Of a stretch of 64,000 nucleotides of DNA, positions 16,767-25,769 are shown piece by piece (positions within the stretch are counted from its first letter, which is position 1; the number at the start of each line of letters is the position of its first letter). The position numbers and the translations under genes are program-made. The notes under the pieces are model-generated. The model made no database searches. It saw only the letters and a program-made list of their open reading frames with translations, and was not told the origin of the DNA. This DNA comes from Bacteroidales bacterium. GTDB taxonomy: Bacteria > Bacteroidota > Bacteroidia > Bacteroidales > UBA10428. Location: the NCBI GenBank assembly GCA_016931575.1, contig JAFGEO010000062.1:1-64000 (forward strand). The letters are read 5' to 3'.

Positions 16767-17588
16767 ATGAAGAAGAGAATGCGAAGATCCATATATGCCC
16801 TGATGATCATGCTTTTCCTTCCGGGATGCGAGAAGATCGTCGACTATTACATTGGTTTTCCCCAGCAGCCTGAAATCACCGTGGAAGCTGATACTGACCA
16901 GCTCAACGTTTTTGGTGTACTCAGGCCCGACAGCATCGGCGGGTTCAACAAATCTTTTGTTTTCGTCCAGCGGATCTGGCCGGCGCTGGACTTTTCCACT
17001 TTTTCCATTCTTCCGGATGTCGAAGTACTTATCGAGTCAGTCGGGGAAGACGGTACCCTTACTGCATTCCCCTTCCCCCTTTCCCCGCCGGATGCAAATT
17101 TCAAGGATACGCTTTACCGGCCAGCTACAGGATTTACCCCGGTCCCCGGCCAGCATTTCAGGATATCCTGCCTCCATTCAGAACTGAAAGATGCCTATGG
17201 TGAATTGATCTTTCCTGCTGTACCGGCCCTGACAGAAAATTCCCTGTCGGCTGCAGGAGGTAGGATAAGCCTGTCGCTGAAAGCCGATTCAAGCATTGAG
17301 ATGTATGATTTTTACCTGAAGAACAATGCAGGAAGTCACTTTATTGGCAGAGAGCTATCGCTGGATAACGAAGATCTTCCTGTTATACTCTATACAAATC
17401 AACCGGTGGAAGGGGCAAAGCTTCGAATTTTTGCTTACGAAAACAGGCTTGCTACCTATATCGGGAATTCGAACACATCTCTGAATTTCAACAAATACAG
17501 GGAAGGATTTTCAACACTGGATAGTGGTTATGGGGTATTTGGAGCCTTGAATTTCCTGGATATAGACCTGGGACCGGTACTGAAATAG
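16767..17588 (+). CDS. DUF4249 family lipoprotein, receptor partner
   Basis: A 273-residue lipoprotein; the lipobox cysteine is Cys21 in LFLPGC. The rest resembles DUF4249, which typically follows a TonB-dependent receptor gene: the domain starts with strands around FVFVQR and DVEVLIES and continues with GQHFRISCL. The gene begins two bases after the receptor stop codon, so both are made together. By analogy with SusD it may act as a surface lid or ligand-capturing lipoprotein for the receptor, but no function has been assigned to the family that I know of. It is the last gene before a convergent SusCD operon. Confidence 0.8.
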   Translation: MKKRMRRSIYALMIMLFLPGCEKIVDYYIGFPQQPEITVEADTDQLNVFGVLRPDSIGGFNKSFVFVQRIWPALDFSTFSILPDVEVLIESVGEDGTLTAFPFPLSPPDANFKDTLYRPATGFTPVPGQHFRISCLHSELKDAYGELIFPAVPALTENSLSAAGGRISLSLKADSSIEMYDFYLKNNAGSHFIGRELSLDNEDLPVILYTNQPVEGAKLRIFAYENRLATYIGNSNTSLNFNKYREGFSTLDSGYGVFGALNFLDIDLGPVLK

Positions 17589-17650
17589 TGCGATAACAAA
17601 GGAATTTCAAGGGAGTGCTTCTTCGGAAAATAATATTGATCCCGGATCTG

Positions 17651-17686
17651 TAAAAAAATCCCGGCAGGAATAGGATCCTGCCAGGA
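17651..17686 (-). terminator. Rho-independent terminator of the susCD operon
   Basis: GGCAGGA at 17663-17669 pairs with TCCTGCC at 17676-17682, and the stem extends by three pairs beyond one mismatch. On the minus strand the hairpin is followed by seven T residues (17652-17658). It lies about 35 bases after the susD stop codon. On the plus strand no T run follows, so it acts for susCD. Confidence 0.85.
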
Positions 17687-17720
17687 TTATCAAGTATGCA
17701 GACTAAACTATCGGGAAAAA

Positions 17721-19325
17721 CTAATTTTCTACTTCATAAGGCCATCCCGTGTTTTGGATAAGGGTGCCCTGGGATAATTCGATCTGAGAGATCGGGACTT
17801 CGAACAAACCATTCGTTTCCGGCCTGAAATTCACAGGATAAGGTGCCAGGCTGAAATATTCATCGCTTTCATTCCAGTCCAGGATCTGATCGGCTGTAGC
17901 CATGTCCTGCCGTATAACATCCCAGTAGCGGAGCCCTTCGAAAGCAAGCTCCAGCCTTCGTTCCTCGAGGATATTTTCATAGCTCACCGATTTTGCCGGG
18001 GCACTGCCGGCAAAGGCACGGTTACGTACGCGATCGAAATATTGCTGCGCAAGGGCTGCATTGTCATCCAGGTGCAGTTCGGCACCGGTAAGCAGAACTT
18101 CGGCAAAGCGAATCTCCGGCTTATCATCCGGGTTATCGATTATGTAATTACCTCCCAATTCTGTGGTGGAATGCGCATCGGTTGCTGTATCCCATATCGG
18201 GACGAATTTCCGCCAGTTGTAGCCCGTATACTCACGCTGGTCGCTCTCATCGAATTCAAGTCCCAGCTCGTCCCAACCCAGGATGGAAGCATCGCGACGT
18301 GTGTCTCCAGCTTCGTAGGCATGGTACAAGGCAGGATTTACGGTACAGGCTCCCCAGCCGTTGGCGTATGTACTGATGTTTTGGTTCCGCAGTCCGATCA
18401 TGACCTGCCAGTTGTTACCATCATGCAGGTTTGCATCGCCGTAACCTTTGTAGGTGTATTTAATCGGGAAAACCGTTTCGATGTTGTCTTCCCCGACAAA
18501 TCCATCGAGGGTTTGTACCCAGAGATTGTTAAAATCCGGAACCAGGTCGTAGCCACTGTTGTCGATTACATCATCCACATAGGCCGCTGCCTCGGCACGG
18601 GTGACTATCCCTGCGAGGTCAGGTTTTTCATAATAATCGGTATAGTAAAGGAAAACCCTTCCGAGTAAAGCTTCTGCGGCCCATTTAGTAACCCTTCCAT
18701 ACTCAGAAGGATCGATGCTCTGATAAGGTACGGCTTCCAGGGTTTCAATGGCATAAACCAGGTCTTCTGCAATCTGTGCGTAAACATCCTCCGGAGGAGA
18801 AGGGGGAACGTTCAGGTTGTTAACGTCGATCACACTGGAGAGCAGGGGAACATTTCCCCACATTCTGACCAGGTCGAAATAGAAGTAAGCCCTCAGGAAG
18901 CGGGCTTCAGCAGTAAAACGCTCCTCAGACATGTTGTCTTCATTTTCCCATCCGCTAACATCTCCCAGATTCTGTAGCAAAACATTACAGCGATAGATGC
19001 CCGTCCAGTATTTTCCCCAGCATTCATCATGCGGGTTGTTGAATCCATAACTAATAAAGTCATCCCAAACCTGATACCGTTGGTCATCGGATGCCCCGGC
19101 ACCACCAAAGCAATTATCCGAGGCTGCTTCCGTGATTTGCAGGATATGATCGTAGTAGCTCCATTGAAGGACGTCGTAGGCTGCGACGAGTCCCTGCAAA
19201 GCATCTGCAGGAGTTTGATAGAAGTTGCCGACTACTTTTTGCCCGTATGGGGATACCTCCAGCCATTCCTCGCATGAGCCGAAGGCAAGTAGTCCTACTA
19301 GTGCGATTAAATATATTTTTTTCAT
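17721..19325 (-). CDS. susD: SusD/RagB family outer-membrane nutrient-binding lipoprotein
   Basis: A 534-residue SusD-like lipoprotein that captures glycans or peptides at the cell surface for the partner SusC. The lipobox cysteine is in LLAFGSC at about residue 18. The mature start CEEWLEVSPYG is typical of the family, as are the TPR-type helices (FLRAYFYFDLVRMWGNVPLL, about 148-167) and the C-terminal EERRLELAFEGLRYWDVIRQ segment. I placed the start at the ATG at 19325; an in-frame TTG at 19334 would add three residues and is less likely. It follows susC by 12 bases and ends before a strong terminator. No glycoside hydrolase is next to the pair, so the substrate is open. Confidence 0.95.
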   Translation of the reverse strand: MKKIYLIALVGLLAFGSCEEWLEVSPYGQKVVGNFYQTPADALQGLVAAYDVLQWSYYDHILQITEAASDNCFGGAGASDDQRYQVWDDFISYGFNNPHDECWGKYWTGIYRCNVLLQNLGDVSGWENEDNMSEERFTAEARFLRAYFYFDLVRMWGNVPLLSSVIDVNNLNVPPSPPEDVYAQIAEDLVYAIETLEAVPYQSIDPSEYGRVTKWAAEALLGRVFLYYTDYYEKPDLAGIVTRAEAAAYVDDVIDNSGYDLVPDFNNLWVQTLDGFVGEDNIETVFPIKYTYKGYGDANLHDGNNWQVMIGLRNQNISTYANGWGACTVNPALYHAYEAGDTRRDASILGWDELGLEFDESDQREYTGYNWRKFVPIWDTATDAHSTTELGGNYIIDNPDDKPEIRFAEVLLTGAELHLDDNAALAQQYFDRVRNRAFAGSAPAKSVSYENILEERRLELAFEGLRYWDVIRQDMATADQILDWNESDEYFSLAPYPVNFRPETNGLFEVPISQIELSQGTLIQNTGWPYEVEN

Positions 19326-19337
19326 TTTTATCAAGAT

Positions 19338-22300
19338 TTAGAATGCAAGATTAAGTCCGACAAGTGCAGTTCGCGGTGTTGGATAGTACCCGTTGTCAAT
19401 ACCAATGGAGTAGTTCTCGTAGCGTGTTTCATCCAGATCGCCATAGCCTACTTCCGGATCATACCCGGGATAGTTGGAGAAAGTATATAGGTTCTGCAGG
19501 GTAACATAGATACGGAATTGTGAAGCCACCGGGTTATTCCTGAAGATCCCTTTTCCAAAATCATAGCCCAATGTCAGTCCCCTGACTTTCATGTACGAAC
19601 CATCCTGCACGTAGAGGTCGGAGATACGCTTGTAGTTCTGGTTACCTTCGGCACCGGTAGTTACTCGCGGAATGGTATTGGATGTTCCCGGACCAGTCCA
19701 GCGGTTCAGGATATCGGTGGTGTAGTTACTGATAGCTTTCTCCTCTGAGCGATAGCCATAAAGTACCTCATTACCATATACTCCCTGGAGGATAAGTGCA
19801 AAGTCGAATCCTTTATAGAAAACATCAAATGAAAATCCGTAGCTAAGGTCGGGATGAGGATTTCCGATCATTACACGGTCTTCGATGTCGATTGTTCCGT
19901 TGCCGCTGAGATCTCTGAAGATTACATCACCGGGTACAGCACTGGGCTGTATGGGTCTGCCAGAGGGGCCGACATATTGGTCAATCTCCTCCTGGGTCTG
20001 GAAAACACCATCGGTTTCGTAACCCCAGAAGTAGCCGATCGGGTATCCGACTTCTGCACGATAGCACTCGGTCTGACCACCATGAAACAGCTGTCCTTCT
20101 TCACCGTGGATAACACCTTCCGGGTTGTCGATCCTGAGTACCTCGTTCTGGTTCATGGCCATGTTTCCGCTGACATTGATGGAGAAATCCCCGACGTTGA
20201 AGCGGTAGCTGAGCATTAGTTCGATACCCTGGTTACGGACATCGCCACCATTGACAGTTGGTGCCTCGGTACCGGCCAGGTCGGAGACGGGAGCGATGAT
20301 GAGCCAGTCTTTCGTTGTCTTACGATAGATATCGAAAACGAAATTAAAACCAGCAAAACGGCTGTCGATACCAATGTTTGTTTGTTCTGAGGTTTCCCAT
20401 TTAAGGGCAGAGTTATGGATTTTCTCAGGTGATGCTCCCACATATTGTTCATCACCTGCGCCGAAGTAATAATCCCTCTCCACGGAAGCAATGGTAGCTT
20501 CATACATGTAATCAAGGATCTTGTCATTTCCATTTCTTCCCCAGCTGCCTCGGATCTTCAGGAAGTCGATGAAAGAGACATTGAAGAAATCTTCTTCTGA
20601 GATTACCCAGCCTGCAGAGAATGAGGGGAAATAACCGAATTTGTTATCAGGTCCGAATTTGGAAGAACCATCCGCACGGTAAATGGCAGAAAATAGGTAT
20701 TTTTCATCGTAGTCGTAATTTACCCTGCCATAAAATGAAGCCAGTCTTCTGAGGACTTTCCCCCCTGAAGTGACCTGGGTTTCGGAGTTGGTAGCTCCAT
20801 CCAGGATAGCGTTATCAAAATCGTTGATAACCAGGTTTTCTTTTTCTCCTCTGACCCAAAATCCATTGTACTCTTCTAAGGTATTACCAAGGAGGGCATT
20901 GATTCGGTGCTTGCCAAAGGTGTGCGTATACTGGAAGAAATTTTCCCAGTTGTAAGTGAAATCCCGGCGCATTTCCATAATGGCCCGGGAATTATCGTTG
21001 AACACGATAGAATTCAGGTGATAGATGGGATTGTATTCGTTGGTAAGCTCATACCCAAGGTCGATGTTCATGCGGGAGGTGAACGTAAAACCTTTAAGGG
21101 GTTCCACTTCAATGAACATGTTCCCCAGTAATTTGTCCCTTTCGGTCACTCCCAGGAAATTATAGTAGAGTGCAGCCAGGGGATTTGCATCGCTAAAAGC
21201 CAGCTGCGGGATCCAGGAAACCCCGAAACCGTCAGAAGTGGTATCGCTGTATGCCGGGAAAGTGGGGCTGGTATTCAGAAAATTTCTGACGGTGTTATTT
21301 CCGTAGATACTCTCTGTTCGTACACCTTCCTGTTTTTCACGGCTGTAAACCAGGTTCTGCCCGATACGCACGCGATCGTTATAGAGCTTGTGCTCAGAGT
21401 TCAGTCGGAGGGATATACGCTGGTAATTAGAGCGGCTGTCGCCCATGGTATCGGGGCCAATGATCCCTTCCTGTTTGAAATAGGAGATAGAAGTGGAGAA
21501 TACACTGGTTTCATTACCCCCGTTCATAGCGAACACATGGCTGGCTGTCGGGGCATTTTTCCGGAACATGTAATCCTGCCAGTCGGTACCCTCGCCAATG
21601 GTATCAATCAATTCCTGGGGATAAAAACCGGTAAATCCCATATTGGTACGCTGCTCATTCTGGATCATCAGGTAATCCGATGCACCCAGCATATCGAGTT
21701 TTTTTGGTGTATTCTGGACGCCCATGTAGGAGTCGAAAGAAACCCGGAGTTTACCTTGTTCACCTTTTTTGGTGGTGATCAGAATAACGCCGTTAGCAGC
21801 TCTCGCTCCATAGATAGAAGAAGAGGCAGCATCTTTCAGGATGTCGATCGATTCGATATCGGCAGGGTTGAGAAAACGCACATTGTCAGTGACCATACCG
21901 TCTACAACATACAGGGGGCTCGAGTTACCTACTGTACCGAGTCCGCGGATATTCACCCTCAGGTCTTCACCAGGCTGCCCGCCATTGGCGGTGATGTTTA
22001 CCCCCGGGGCAAGACCTTGCAGGGCCTGCTCCAGACGAAGGGTTTTCTTCTGGGTCAGCTCCTCGCTGCCAAGGTGCATGTTGGCGCCGGTTGAGAGTTT
22101 CTTCTTCTGAACGCCATACCCAATTACAACAACCTCGTCGAGGTCGAGCAGACTAGGTGAAAGTTCAATATTTAGAACATTCGATGTACCAACAGTGATT
22201 TCTTCGTCAAGGTATCCGATAAAGCTGAAAACCAGGATGTCACCTGCTTTTGCTTCAACAGAATAGTTACCATCCACATCGGTAATGGTACCCGTGGTCG

Positions 22301-22517
22301 TTCCTTTAATCAGAATGGAAACACCGGGTAAGGCTTCGCCGTTGAGGGCATCGGTAACAATACCTGTGATAACATCTGAAGCATCCTGCTTAAGGGTCTC
22401 GGGCAGGAGGTTGCTTGCCTGTAGTGTCGGGGTGAGCAGTGTAAATCCCAGCAGCATTATGAGAATTGACCGCATAAGATTTAGTCCCGTCATACAGGAG
22501 GGGCTTTTTTCTTTCAT
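19338..22517 (-). CDS. susC: SusC/RagA family TonB-dependent outer-membrane transporter
   Basis: A 1059-residue SusC-type transporter, the usual family length. A signal peptide of about 35 residues is followed by a CarboxypepD_reg-like domain (about 48-120; GIVTDALNGEALPGVSILIKG). The TonB-box region is DEVVVIGYGVQKK. The plug domain (about 145-250) carries IRGLGTVGNSSPLYVVDG and ILKDAASSSIYGARAANGVI, both diagnostic for SusC. The barrel ends in LVGLNLAF. It forms a two-gene operon with susD. An exact TAnnTTTG (TAAATTTG) occurs on the minus strand at 22562-22569, about 45 bases before the start, without a well-spaced -33 box. No sigma/anti-sigma or hybrid sensor regulator adjoins the pair; the nearest regulator is a GAF histidine kinase upstream. 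Confidence 0.96.
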   Translation of the reverse strand: MKEKSPSCMTGLNLMRSILIMLLGFTLLTPTLQASNLLPETLKQDASDVITGIVTDALNGEALPGVSILIKGTTTGTITDVDGNYSVEAKAGDILVFSFIGYLDEEITVGTSNVLNIELSPSLLDLDEVVVIGYGVQKKKLSTGANMHLGSEELTQKKTLRLEQALQGLAPGVNITANGGQPGEDLRVNIRGLGTVGNSSPLYVVDGMVTDNVRFLNPADIESIDILKDAASSSIYGARAANGVILITTKKGEQGKLRVSFDSYMGVQNTPKKLDMLGASDYLMIQNEQRTNMGFTGFYPQELIDTIGEGTDWQDYMFRKNAPTASHVFAMNGGNETSVFSTSISYFKQEGIIGPDTMGDSRSNYQRISLRLNSEHKLYNDRVRIGQNLVYSREKQEGVRTESIYGNNTVRNFLNTSPTFPAYSDTTSDGFGVSWIPQLAFSDANPLAALYYNFLGVTERDKLLGNMFIEVEPLKGFTFTSRMNIDLGYELTNEYNPIYHLNSIVFNDNSRAIMEMRRDFTYNWENFFQYTHTFGKHRINALLGNTLEEYNGFWVRGEKENLVINDFDNAILDGATNSETQVTSGGKVLRRLASFYGRVNYDYDEKYLFSAIYRADGSSKFGPDNKFGYFPSFSAGWVISEEDFFNVSFIDFLKIRGSWGRNGNDKILDYMYEATIASVERDYYFGAGDEQYVGASPEKIHNSALKWETSEQTNIGIDSRFAGFNFVFDIYRKTTKDWLIIAPVSDLAGTEAPTVNGGDVRNQGIELMLSYRFNVGDFSINVSGNMAMNQNEVLRIDNPEGVIHGEEGQLFHGGQTECYRAEVGYPIGYFWGYETDGVFQTQEEIDQYVGPSGRPIQPSAVPGDVIFRDLSGNGTIDIEDRVMIGNPHPDLSYGFSFDVFYKGFDFALILQGVYGNEVLYGYRSEEKAISNYTTDILNRWTGPGTSNTIPRVTTGAEGNQNYKRISDLYVQDGSYMKVRGLTLGYDFGKGIFRNNPVASQFRIYVTLQNLYTFSNYPGYDPEVGYGDLDETRYENYSIGIDNGYYPTPRTALVGLNLAF

Positions 22518-22687
22518 AGTATGAGTTATAGGTTAGTGGTTATTATTATAAACTTAATTAACAAATTTATCATCAGCAAGCAAAGTCCGCGTTCATAATT
22601 TGATATTTGCAACATTTTAATGAGTTATTTGTACGATTTAGCACACTCGAAGCATCCGGATAAGGCTTGCAAGGTTCATTTATGTTC

Positions 22688-23989
22688 CTATTGGGGCAGT
22701 ACAAGGATAAATTCAGAACCTTTCCCGGATTTTGATTTAACATGCAGATCCCCTCCGAGCATGGTGGCAAAATCTTTTGAGATAGAAAGTCCCAGACCTG
22801 ATCCGCCATAGTTCCGTGCCTGTGAGTGGTCTACCTGCCAGAAACGGTTGAATACAAAAGGCAAGTCTTTTTTATGAATACCAATACCAGTATCTGAAAC
22901 AAAAAATTCCACCTGATTTTTACGGGTCCGATAGCCTAGTGTGATGACTCCTGCAGGCGTGTAGCGAATAGCATTTTTCATCAGGTTGTCAAGGATCTGC
23001 CTTAACCTGCGGGAATCCGTTTTTATACTCAGCTTACTTTCAAGGTAGGGAAGGTCAAGCTTGAGTTGCAGATCTCGGTTGGGTGGAAGTTCATGAATGA
23101 AAGTCTCGTAAACACCCAATACCGTATCCCGGACATTGATGGTTGAACCGATCATTTTCATGCTGCCGCTTTCAATTCTTGATAAGTCGATCAGGTCATC
23201 GATAATGGAAAGCAGGTGTATCGAACTTTTCTCAATCAGCTTACCATAGTGGGCTTTCTTTTTTTCATTATAACGATTACTCGTCATTAGTTTTGTGAAG
23301 CCCATAATACCGTTCAGTGGGGTCCGTATCTCATGGGAGAGGTTTGCCATGAAGGCAGATTTCATTTTGTCACTTTGCTCGGCTCGTTCTTTCTCTGTGA
23401 TAAGCTTCTGGTTCGATTCGCTTCGCCCGATAGAATGCTCAATAAGCACAGCGATAAAGACCACCATCCGGATAATCTCTCCCGGCCATTCTCTTGTAGG
23501 TTTATTAAGTTCCAGGTGGAGGTTTCCCCGGAATTCATTATTTGAGGCAAAAGAGGAGATCAGTGCTGCCCTGATCTTATGTCTTTTGAAGAGTTTCTTT
23601 TCATTCTGCGCTTCATCGGGCAGCTGTGAAGTATCATTAATGACAATGTATGCTTGTTCTTTATAGACTTTTTCAAACCAACTATTCTCATCCTTGTGGA
23701 GATTCTGAGCATACCTGGCTACCTTTCTGAGACCTTTTCGGCATTTTTCATGGGTCATGGAGATTAAAGAGGGATCGTCTGCATTGACCTGCATAATCAC
23801 AGCCCTGTCACATATAGACAACTCAAGCAACTTTTGCAGGGCAAAGTCAAATGCCTCGTTTTGGTTGGAAGGCTTGATAAACTGGATGGCAATTTCCTCC
23901 AGAGCCTGCTCTACAGCTTCTTTCCTGGCAAGTGATTCTTTAAGTTGTGAAATCTCCTTTTCCAACAATTCAAGTTTACTCGTGTCCAT
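22688..23989 (-). CDS. Cytosolic GAF-domain sensor histidine kinase
   Basis: A 433-residue histidine kinase without membrane segments. A short coiled coil at about 5-30 precedes a GAF-like domain (about 30-190). The dimerization domain holds the phospho-accepting His219 in LSHEIRTPLNG. The ATP-binding domain (about 320-433) shows the N box (QILDNLMKNAIRYT), the G1 box (SDTGIGI), the F box (FNRFWQ) and the G2 box (GGSGLGLSI). It has no receiver domain, and no response regulator gene lies nearby, so it is an orphan kinase in this window. It is transcribed in the same direction as susCD but separated from susC by 170 bases. A role in controlling susCD is possible but not shown. Confidence 0.92.
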   Translation of the reverse strand: MDTSKLELLEKEISQLKESLARKEAVEQALEEIAIQFIKPSNQNEAFDFALQKLLELSICDRAVIMQVNADDPSLISMTHEKCRKGLRKVARYAQNLHKDENSWFEKVYKEQAYIVINDTSQLPDEAQNEKKLFKRHKIRAALISSFASNNEFRGNLHLELNKPTREWPGEIIRMVVFIAVLIEHSIGRSESNQKLITEKERAEQSDKMKSAFMANLSHEIRTPLNGIMGFTKLMTSNRYNEKKKAHYGKLIEKSSIHLLSIIDDLIDLSRIESGSMKMIGSTINVRDTVLGVYETFIHELPPNRDLQLKLDLPYLESKLSIKTDSRRLRQILDNLMKNAIRYTPAGVITLGYRTRKNQVEFFVSDTGIGIHKKDLPFVFNRFWQVDHSQARNYGGSGLGLSISKDFATMLGGDLHVKSKSGKGSEFILVLPQ

Positions 23990-24400
23990 ACATGCAAAAA
24001 ATTGACTAAAACGACTTGAACTGAGAGTTTGATGGTTTACTTAAAGGTAGAAAAAAAAGGGCAGCACGAAAAATTAATCTTCCTGCCGGATTTCACCCCA
24101 ACCTGATTATTCTTTCGTTGATTAATGTAAACTATCTGGTAACAAGCAATATACCAACATTCGTCAATCCACGTTCTTTAAATGTAACGAAGAAAAAATA
24201 TATTCGTATGAATGAGTATTCCCGGTTTTTATTAGATTGAAACCGATGACATTAAAGTAGTTAGCTAATCAGAATCAGGGATAAACAGAAGAAGGAATAT
24301 TGGTTAATAATTAAAATAAAAAATATTGATTCCCGTTCTTTAACTGAATGTACCGATAGTCTAAAATATTCTTATATCAACAGTTTTAACTGAAAGGAAG
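23990..24400. promoter_or_regulatory. Divergent A/T-rich intergenic region with a repeated motif
   Basis: This 411-base region separates the histidine kinase gene from two small plus-strand genes. It has no coding frame of note. CGTTCTTTAA occurs at 24172-24181 and again at 24334-24343, each followed shortly by ATGTAaCG or ATGTAcCG. The repeat might be a regulator-binding site or a duplicated promoter element. Confidence 0.35.
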
Positions 24401-24610
24401 ATGGAAACAATAGGTATGCTTGATCATCAAAAGATCGTTCTTGAAAAGGTAACCAGTGACAACAAAACTTTTGTCAAGGAGCTTAGAAAATCCCTCAAAT
24501 GGTTAAATGCAGGTGAACGGAAAGAGCTGTATGCCTGGCTGAGAGAGAACTTTTGGGAATCACATCGATACGAGATAGAAAGAGTTTTTAAAGTTGAATA
24601 TGCGGCTTAA
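24401..24610 (+). CDS. Small hypothetical protein (69 residues)
   Basis: A 69-residue charged protein, predicted mainly helical (KELRKSLKWLNAGERKELYAWLRENF in the middle). It has no signal peptide or membrane segment. I do not recognise the family. An AAGGAAG stretch lies just before the ATG and could serve as a ribosome-binding site, which is uncommon in this window. A second small gene follows 13 bases later, so the two probably form a unit. Codon use looks like that of the neighbours. It could be a DNA- or protein-binding regulator, but nothing in the sequence proves that. Confidence 0.6.
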   Translation: METIGMLDHQKIVLEKVTSDNKTFVKELRKSLKWLNAGERKELYAWLRENFWESHRYEIERVFKVEYAA

Positions 24611-24623
24611 GCCTTACTGAACG

Positions 24624-24836
24624 ATGAAGAGGAACAGTAACTTTTATAAAATGTATAGTAAATACGGCCTGGAAGGCTATTATATTCCGGTCCGGAATTC
24701 TTTTAATAATGCTATCGAACGGGAGTTTATACCCGTGGAGGCCCGTCAATTATTTGAACAGCAATTTGGGGAAGAGGTAGTAACAGACCAGGAATTTTTG
24801 GCATGGTACACCCAACATGCCCCTGCCTTCCAATAG
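24624..24836 (+). CDS. Small hypothetical protein (70 residues)
   Basis: A 70-residue protein rich in aromatic and acidic residues (FYKMYSKYGLEGYYIPVRN at the start). It has no signal peptide, no cysteine motif and no membrane segment. I do not recognise the family. It follows the preceding small gene by 13 bases and probably shares its transcript. The two may be partners. Its reality rests on the clean open frame, a normal ATG and the tight spacing. Confidence 0.55.
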   Translation: MKRNSNFYKMYSKYGLEGYYIPVRNSFNNAIEREFIPVEARQLFEQQFGEEVVTDQEFLAWYTQHAPAFQ

Positions 24837-24930
24837 TGCCAGGTTTTAATACTTTGAGTATTTCTGTCGTCACAATCCTTTTTTTCTCCTTTTAGAATTA
24901 TTTTATTTGTGTTTATTAAGTTTTTTCACT

Positions 24931-25185
24931 GTGCATTGTAGAGAACATTGCGGTGCCTGTTGCATCGCCCCATCAATTTCCTCCCCCATACCCGGAATGC
25001 CCAACGGGAAGCCACCCGGAGTTCCGTGCATTCATTTGGATGAAGATTTCAGGTGTACCATTTTTGACCGTCCGGAAAGGCCTGCTGTCTGTTCGGGCTT
25101 TTTGCCTGAGCCATGTATTTGCGGGACAAGCAGAGAAGAAGCTCTGGCCATCCTGAGGAGTCTTGAAGAGGGTGAATTGGATTAG
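24931..25185 (+). CDS. YkgJ family cysteine-cluster protein
   Basis: A short protein with the YkgJ-type cysteine pattern: CREHCGACC near the N-terminus, then PCIHLDEDFRC, VCSGF and PCICG. This family is thought to bind zinc or an iron-sulfur cluster; its cellular role is unclear. No ATG is available before the first cysteine. I chose the GTG at 24931, giving 84 residues; a TTG at 24907 would add eight hydrophobic residues. It stands alone between the small-protein pair and a secreted protein gene. Confidence 0.75.
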   Translation: MHCREHCGACCIAPSISSPIPGMPNGKPPGVPCIHLDEDFRCTIFDRPERPAVCSGFLPEPCICGTSREEALAILRSLEEGELD

Positions 25186-25257
25186 GCGGGTATAATTTTA
25201 TGCCGTGTATCACCCGACCTCAAATTTGAGTAACTTGCGCGATCAAACGATATAACG

Positions 25258-25737
25258 ATGGTAAAAAGACTTTTCATCAGCAGTATTTTAATACTGGCAG
25301 TGATGGCGGCTTTCTCTCAAAAGAAGGAGGAGAAGAAAATTATATACAGGCAACTGGAAATAAAAAGGGACAGGCTTGATACCTACTTTCAGAAGTCCAT
25401 GGCTGACAGCATAGCGGAAATGTTCTCTCCCAATTGCCGGATGGCGATGGAATATGATACCCTCGTGGAGGACCGGGAGGGGGTAAGCGCCTATCTGAAG
25501 AATGACTTTCTGAAAGGCAAGGAAATATTACAGTTCCGGTGCATACCCGAGGAGAAAAAGATTTACGATGAAATTATTATTGAGATGGGTGTCTGCCTCG
25601 TGGAATATACCCGCCCGATTGAGAAGAAGCTGTACAAGAAGAAGATGAATTACCTGTTTGTCTGGAAGAAGGCTGATGATAATGTGTACAGGATCCGTGC
25701 GGCTATGTGGAACTCTAGTAGTTTCCCCTGCAAATAG
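25258..25737 (+). CDS. Secreted NTF2/SnoaL-like protein of unknown function
   Basis: A 159-residue protein with a signal peptide (hydrophobic residues about 4-19, cleaved after AAFS). The remainder, with YFQKSMADSIAEMFSPNCRM followed by a run of beta strands (YLFVWKKADDNVYRIRAAMW), fits the small cone-shaped NTF2/SnoaL-like (DUF4440-type) fold. I cannot name a substrate. A 12-base palindrome, CTCAAATTTGAG, lies 27 bases before the start (25219-25230) and may belong to its promoter. The next gene, mnmA, starts 32 bases later and may be co-transcribed. Confidence 0.6.
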   Translation: MVKRLFISSILILAVMAAFSQKKEEKKIIYRQLEIKRDRLDTYFQKSMADSIAEMFSPNCRMAMEYDTLVEDREGVSAYLKNDFLKGKEILQFRCIPEEKKIYDEIIIEMGVCLVEYTRPIEKKLYKKKMNYLFVWKKADDNVYRIRAAMWNSSSFPCK

Positions 25738-25769
25738 ATTGCTCCCCGGACGAAATAAATACGGTTTAT

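Noticed and set aside
18042-18668. Plus-strand open frame of 208 codons
   Set aside because: It is antisense to susD and shows no domain or signal of its own.
21390-22094. Plus-strand open frame of 234 codons
   Set aside because: It is antisense to the susC plug-domain coding region, which is clearly conserved protein sequence.
5497-22517. GH127 genes and SusCD as one polysaccharide utilization locus
   Set aside because: They are separated by psd, YbjQ and a different TonB receptor system on the other strand, with a terminator after susD; nothing links them.
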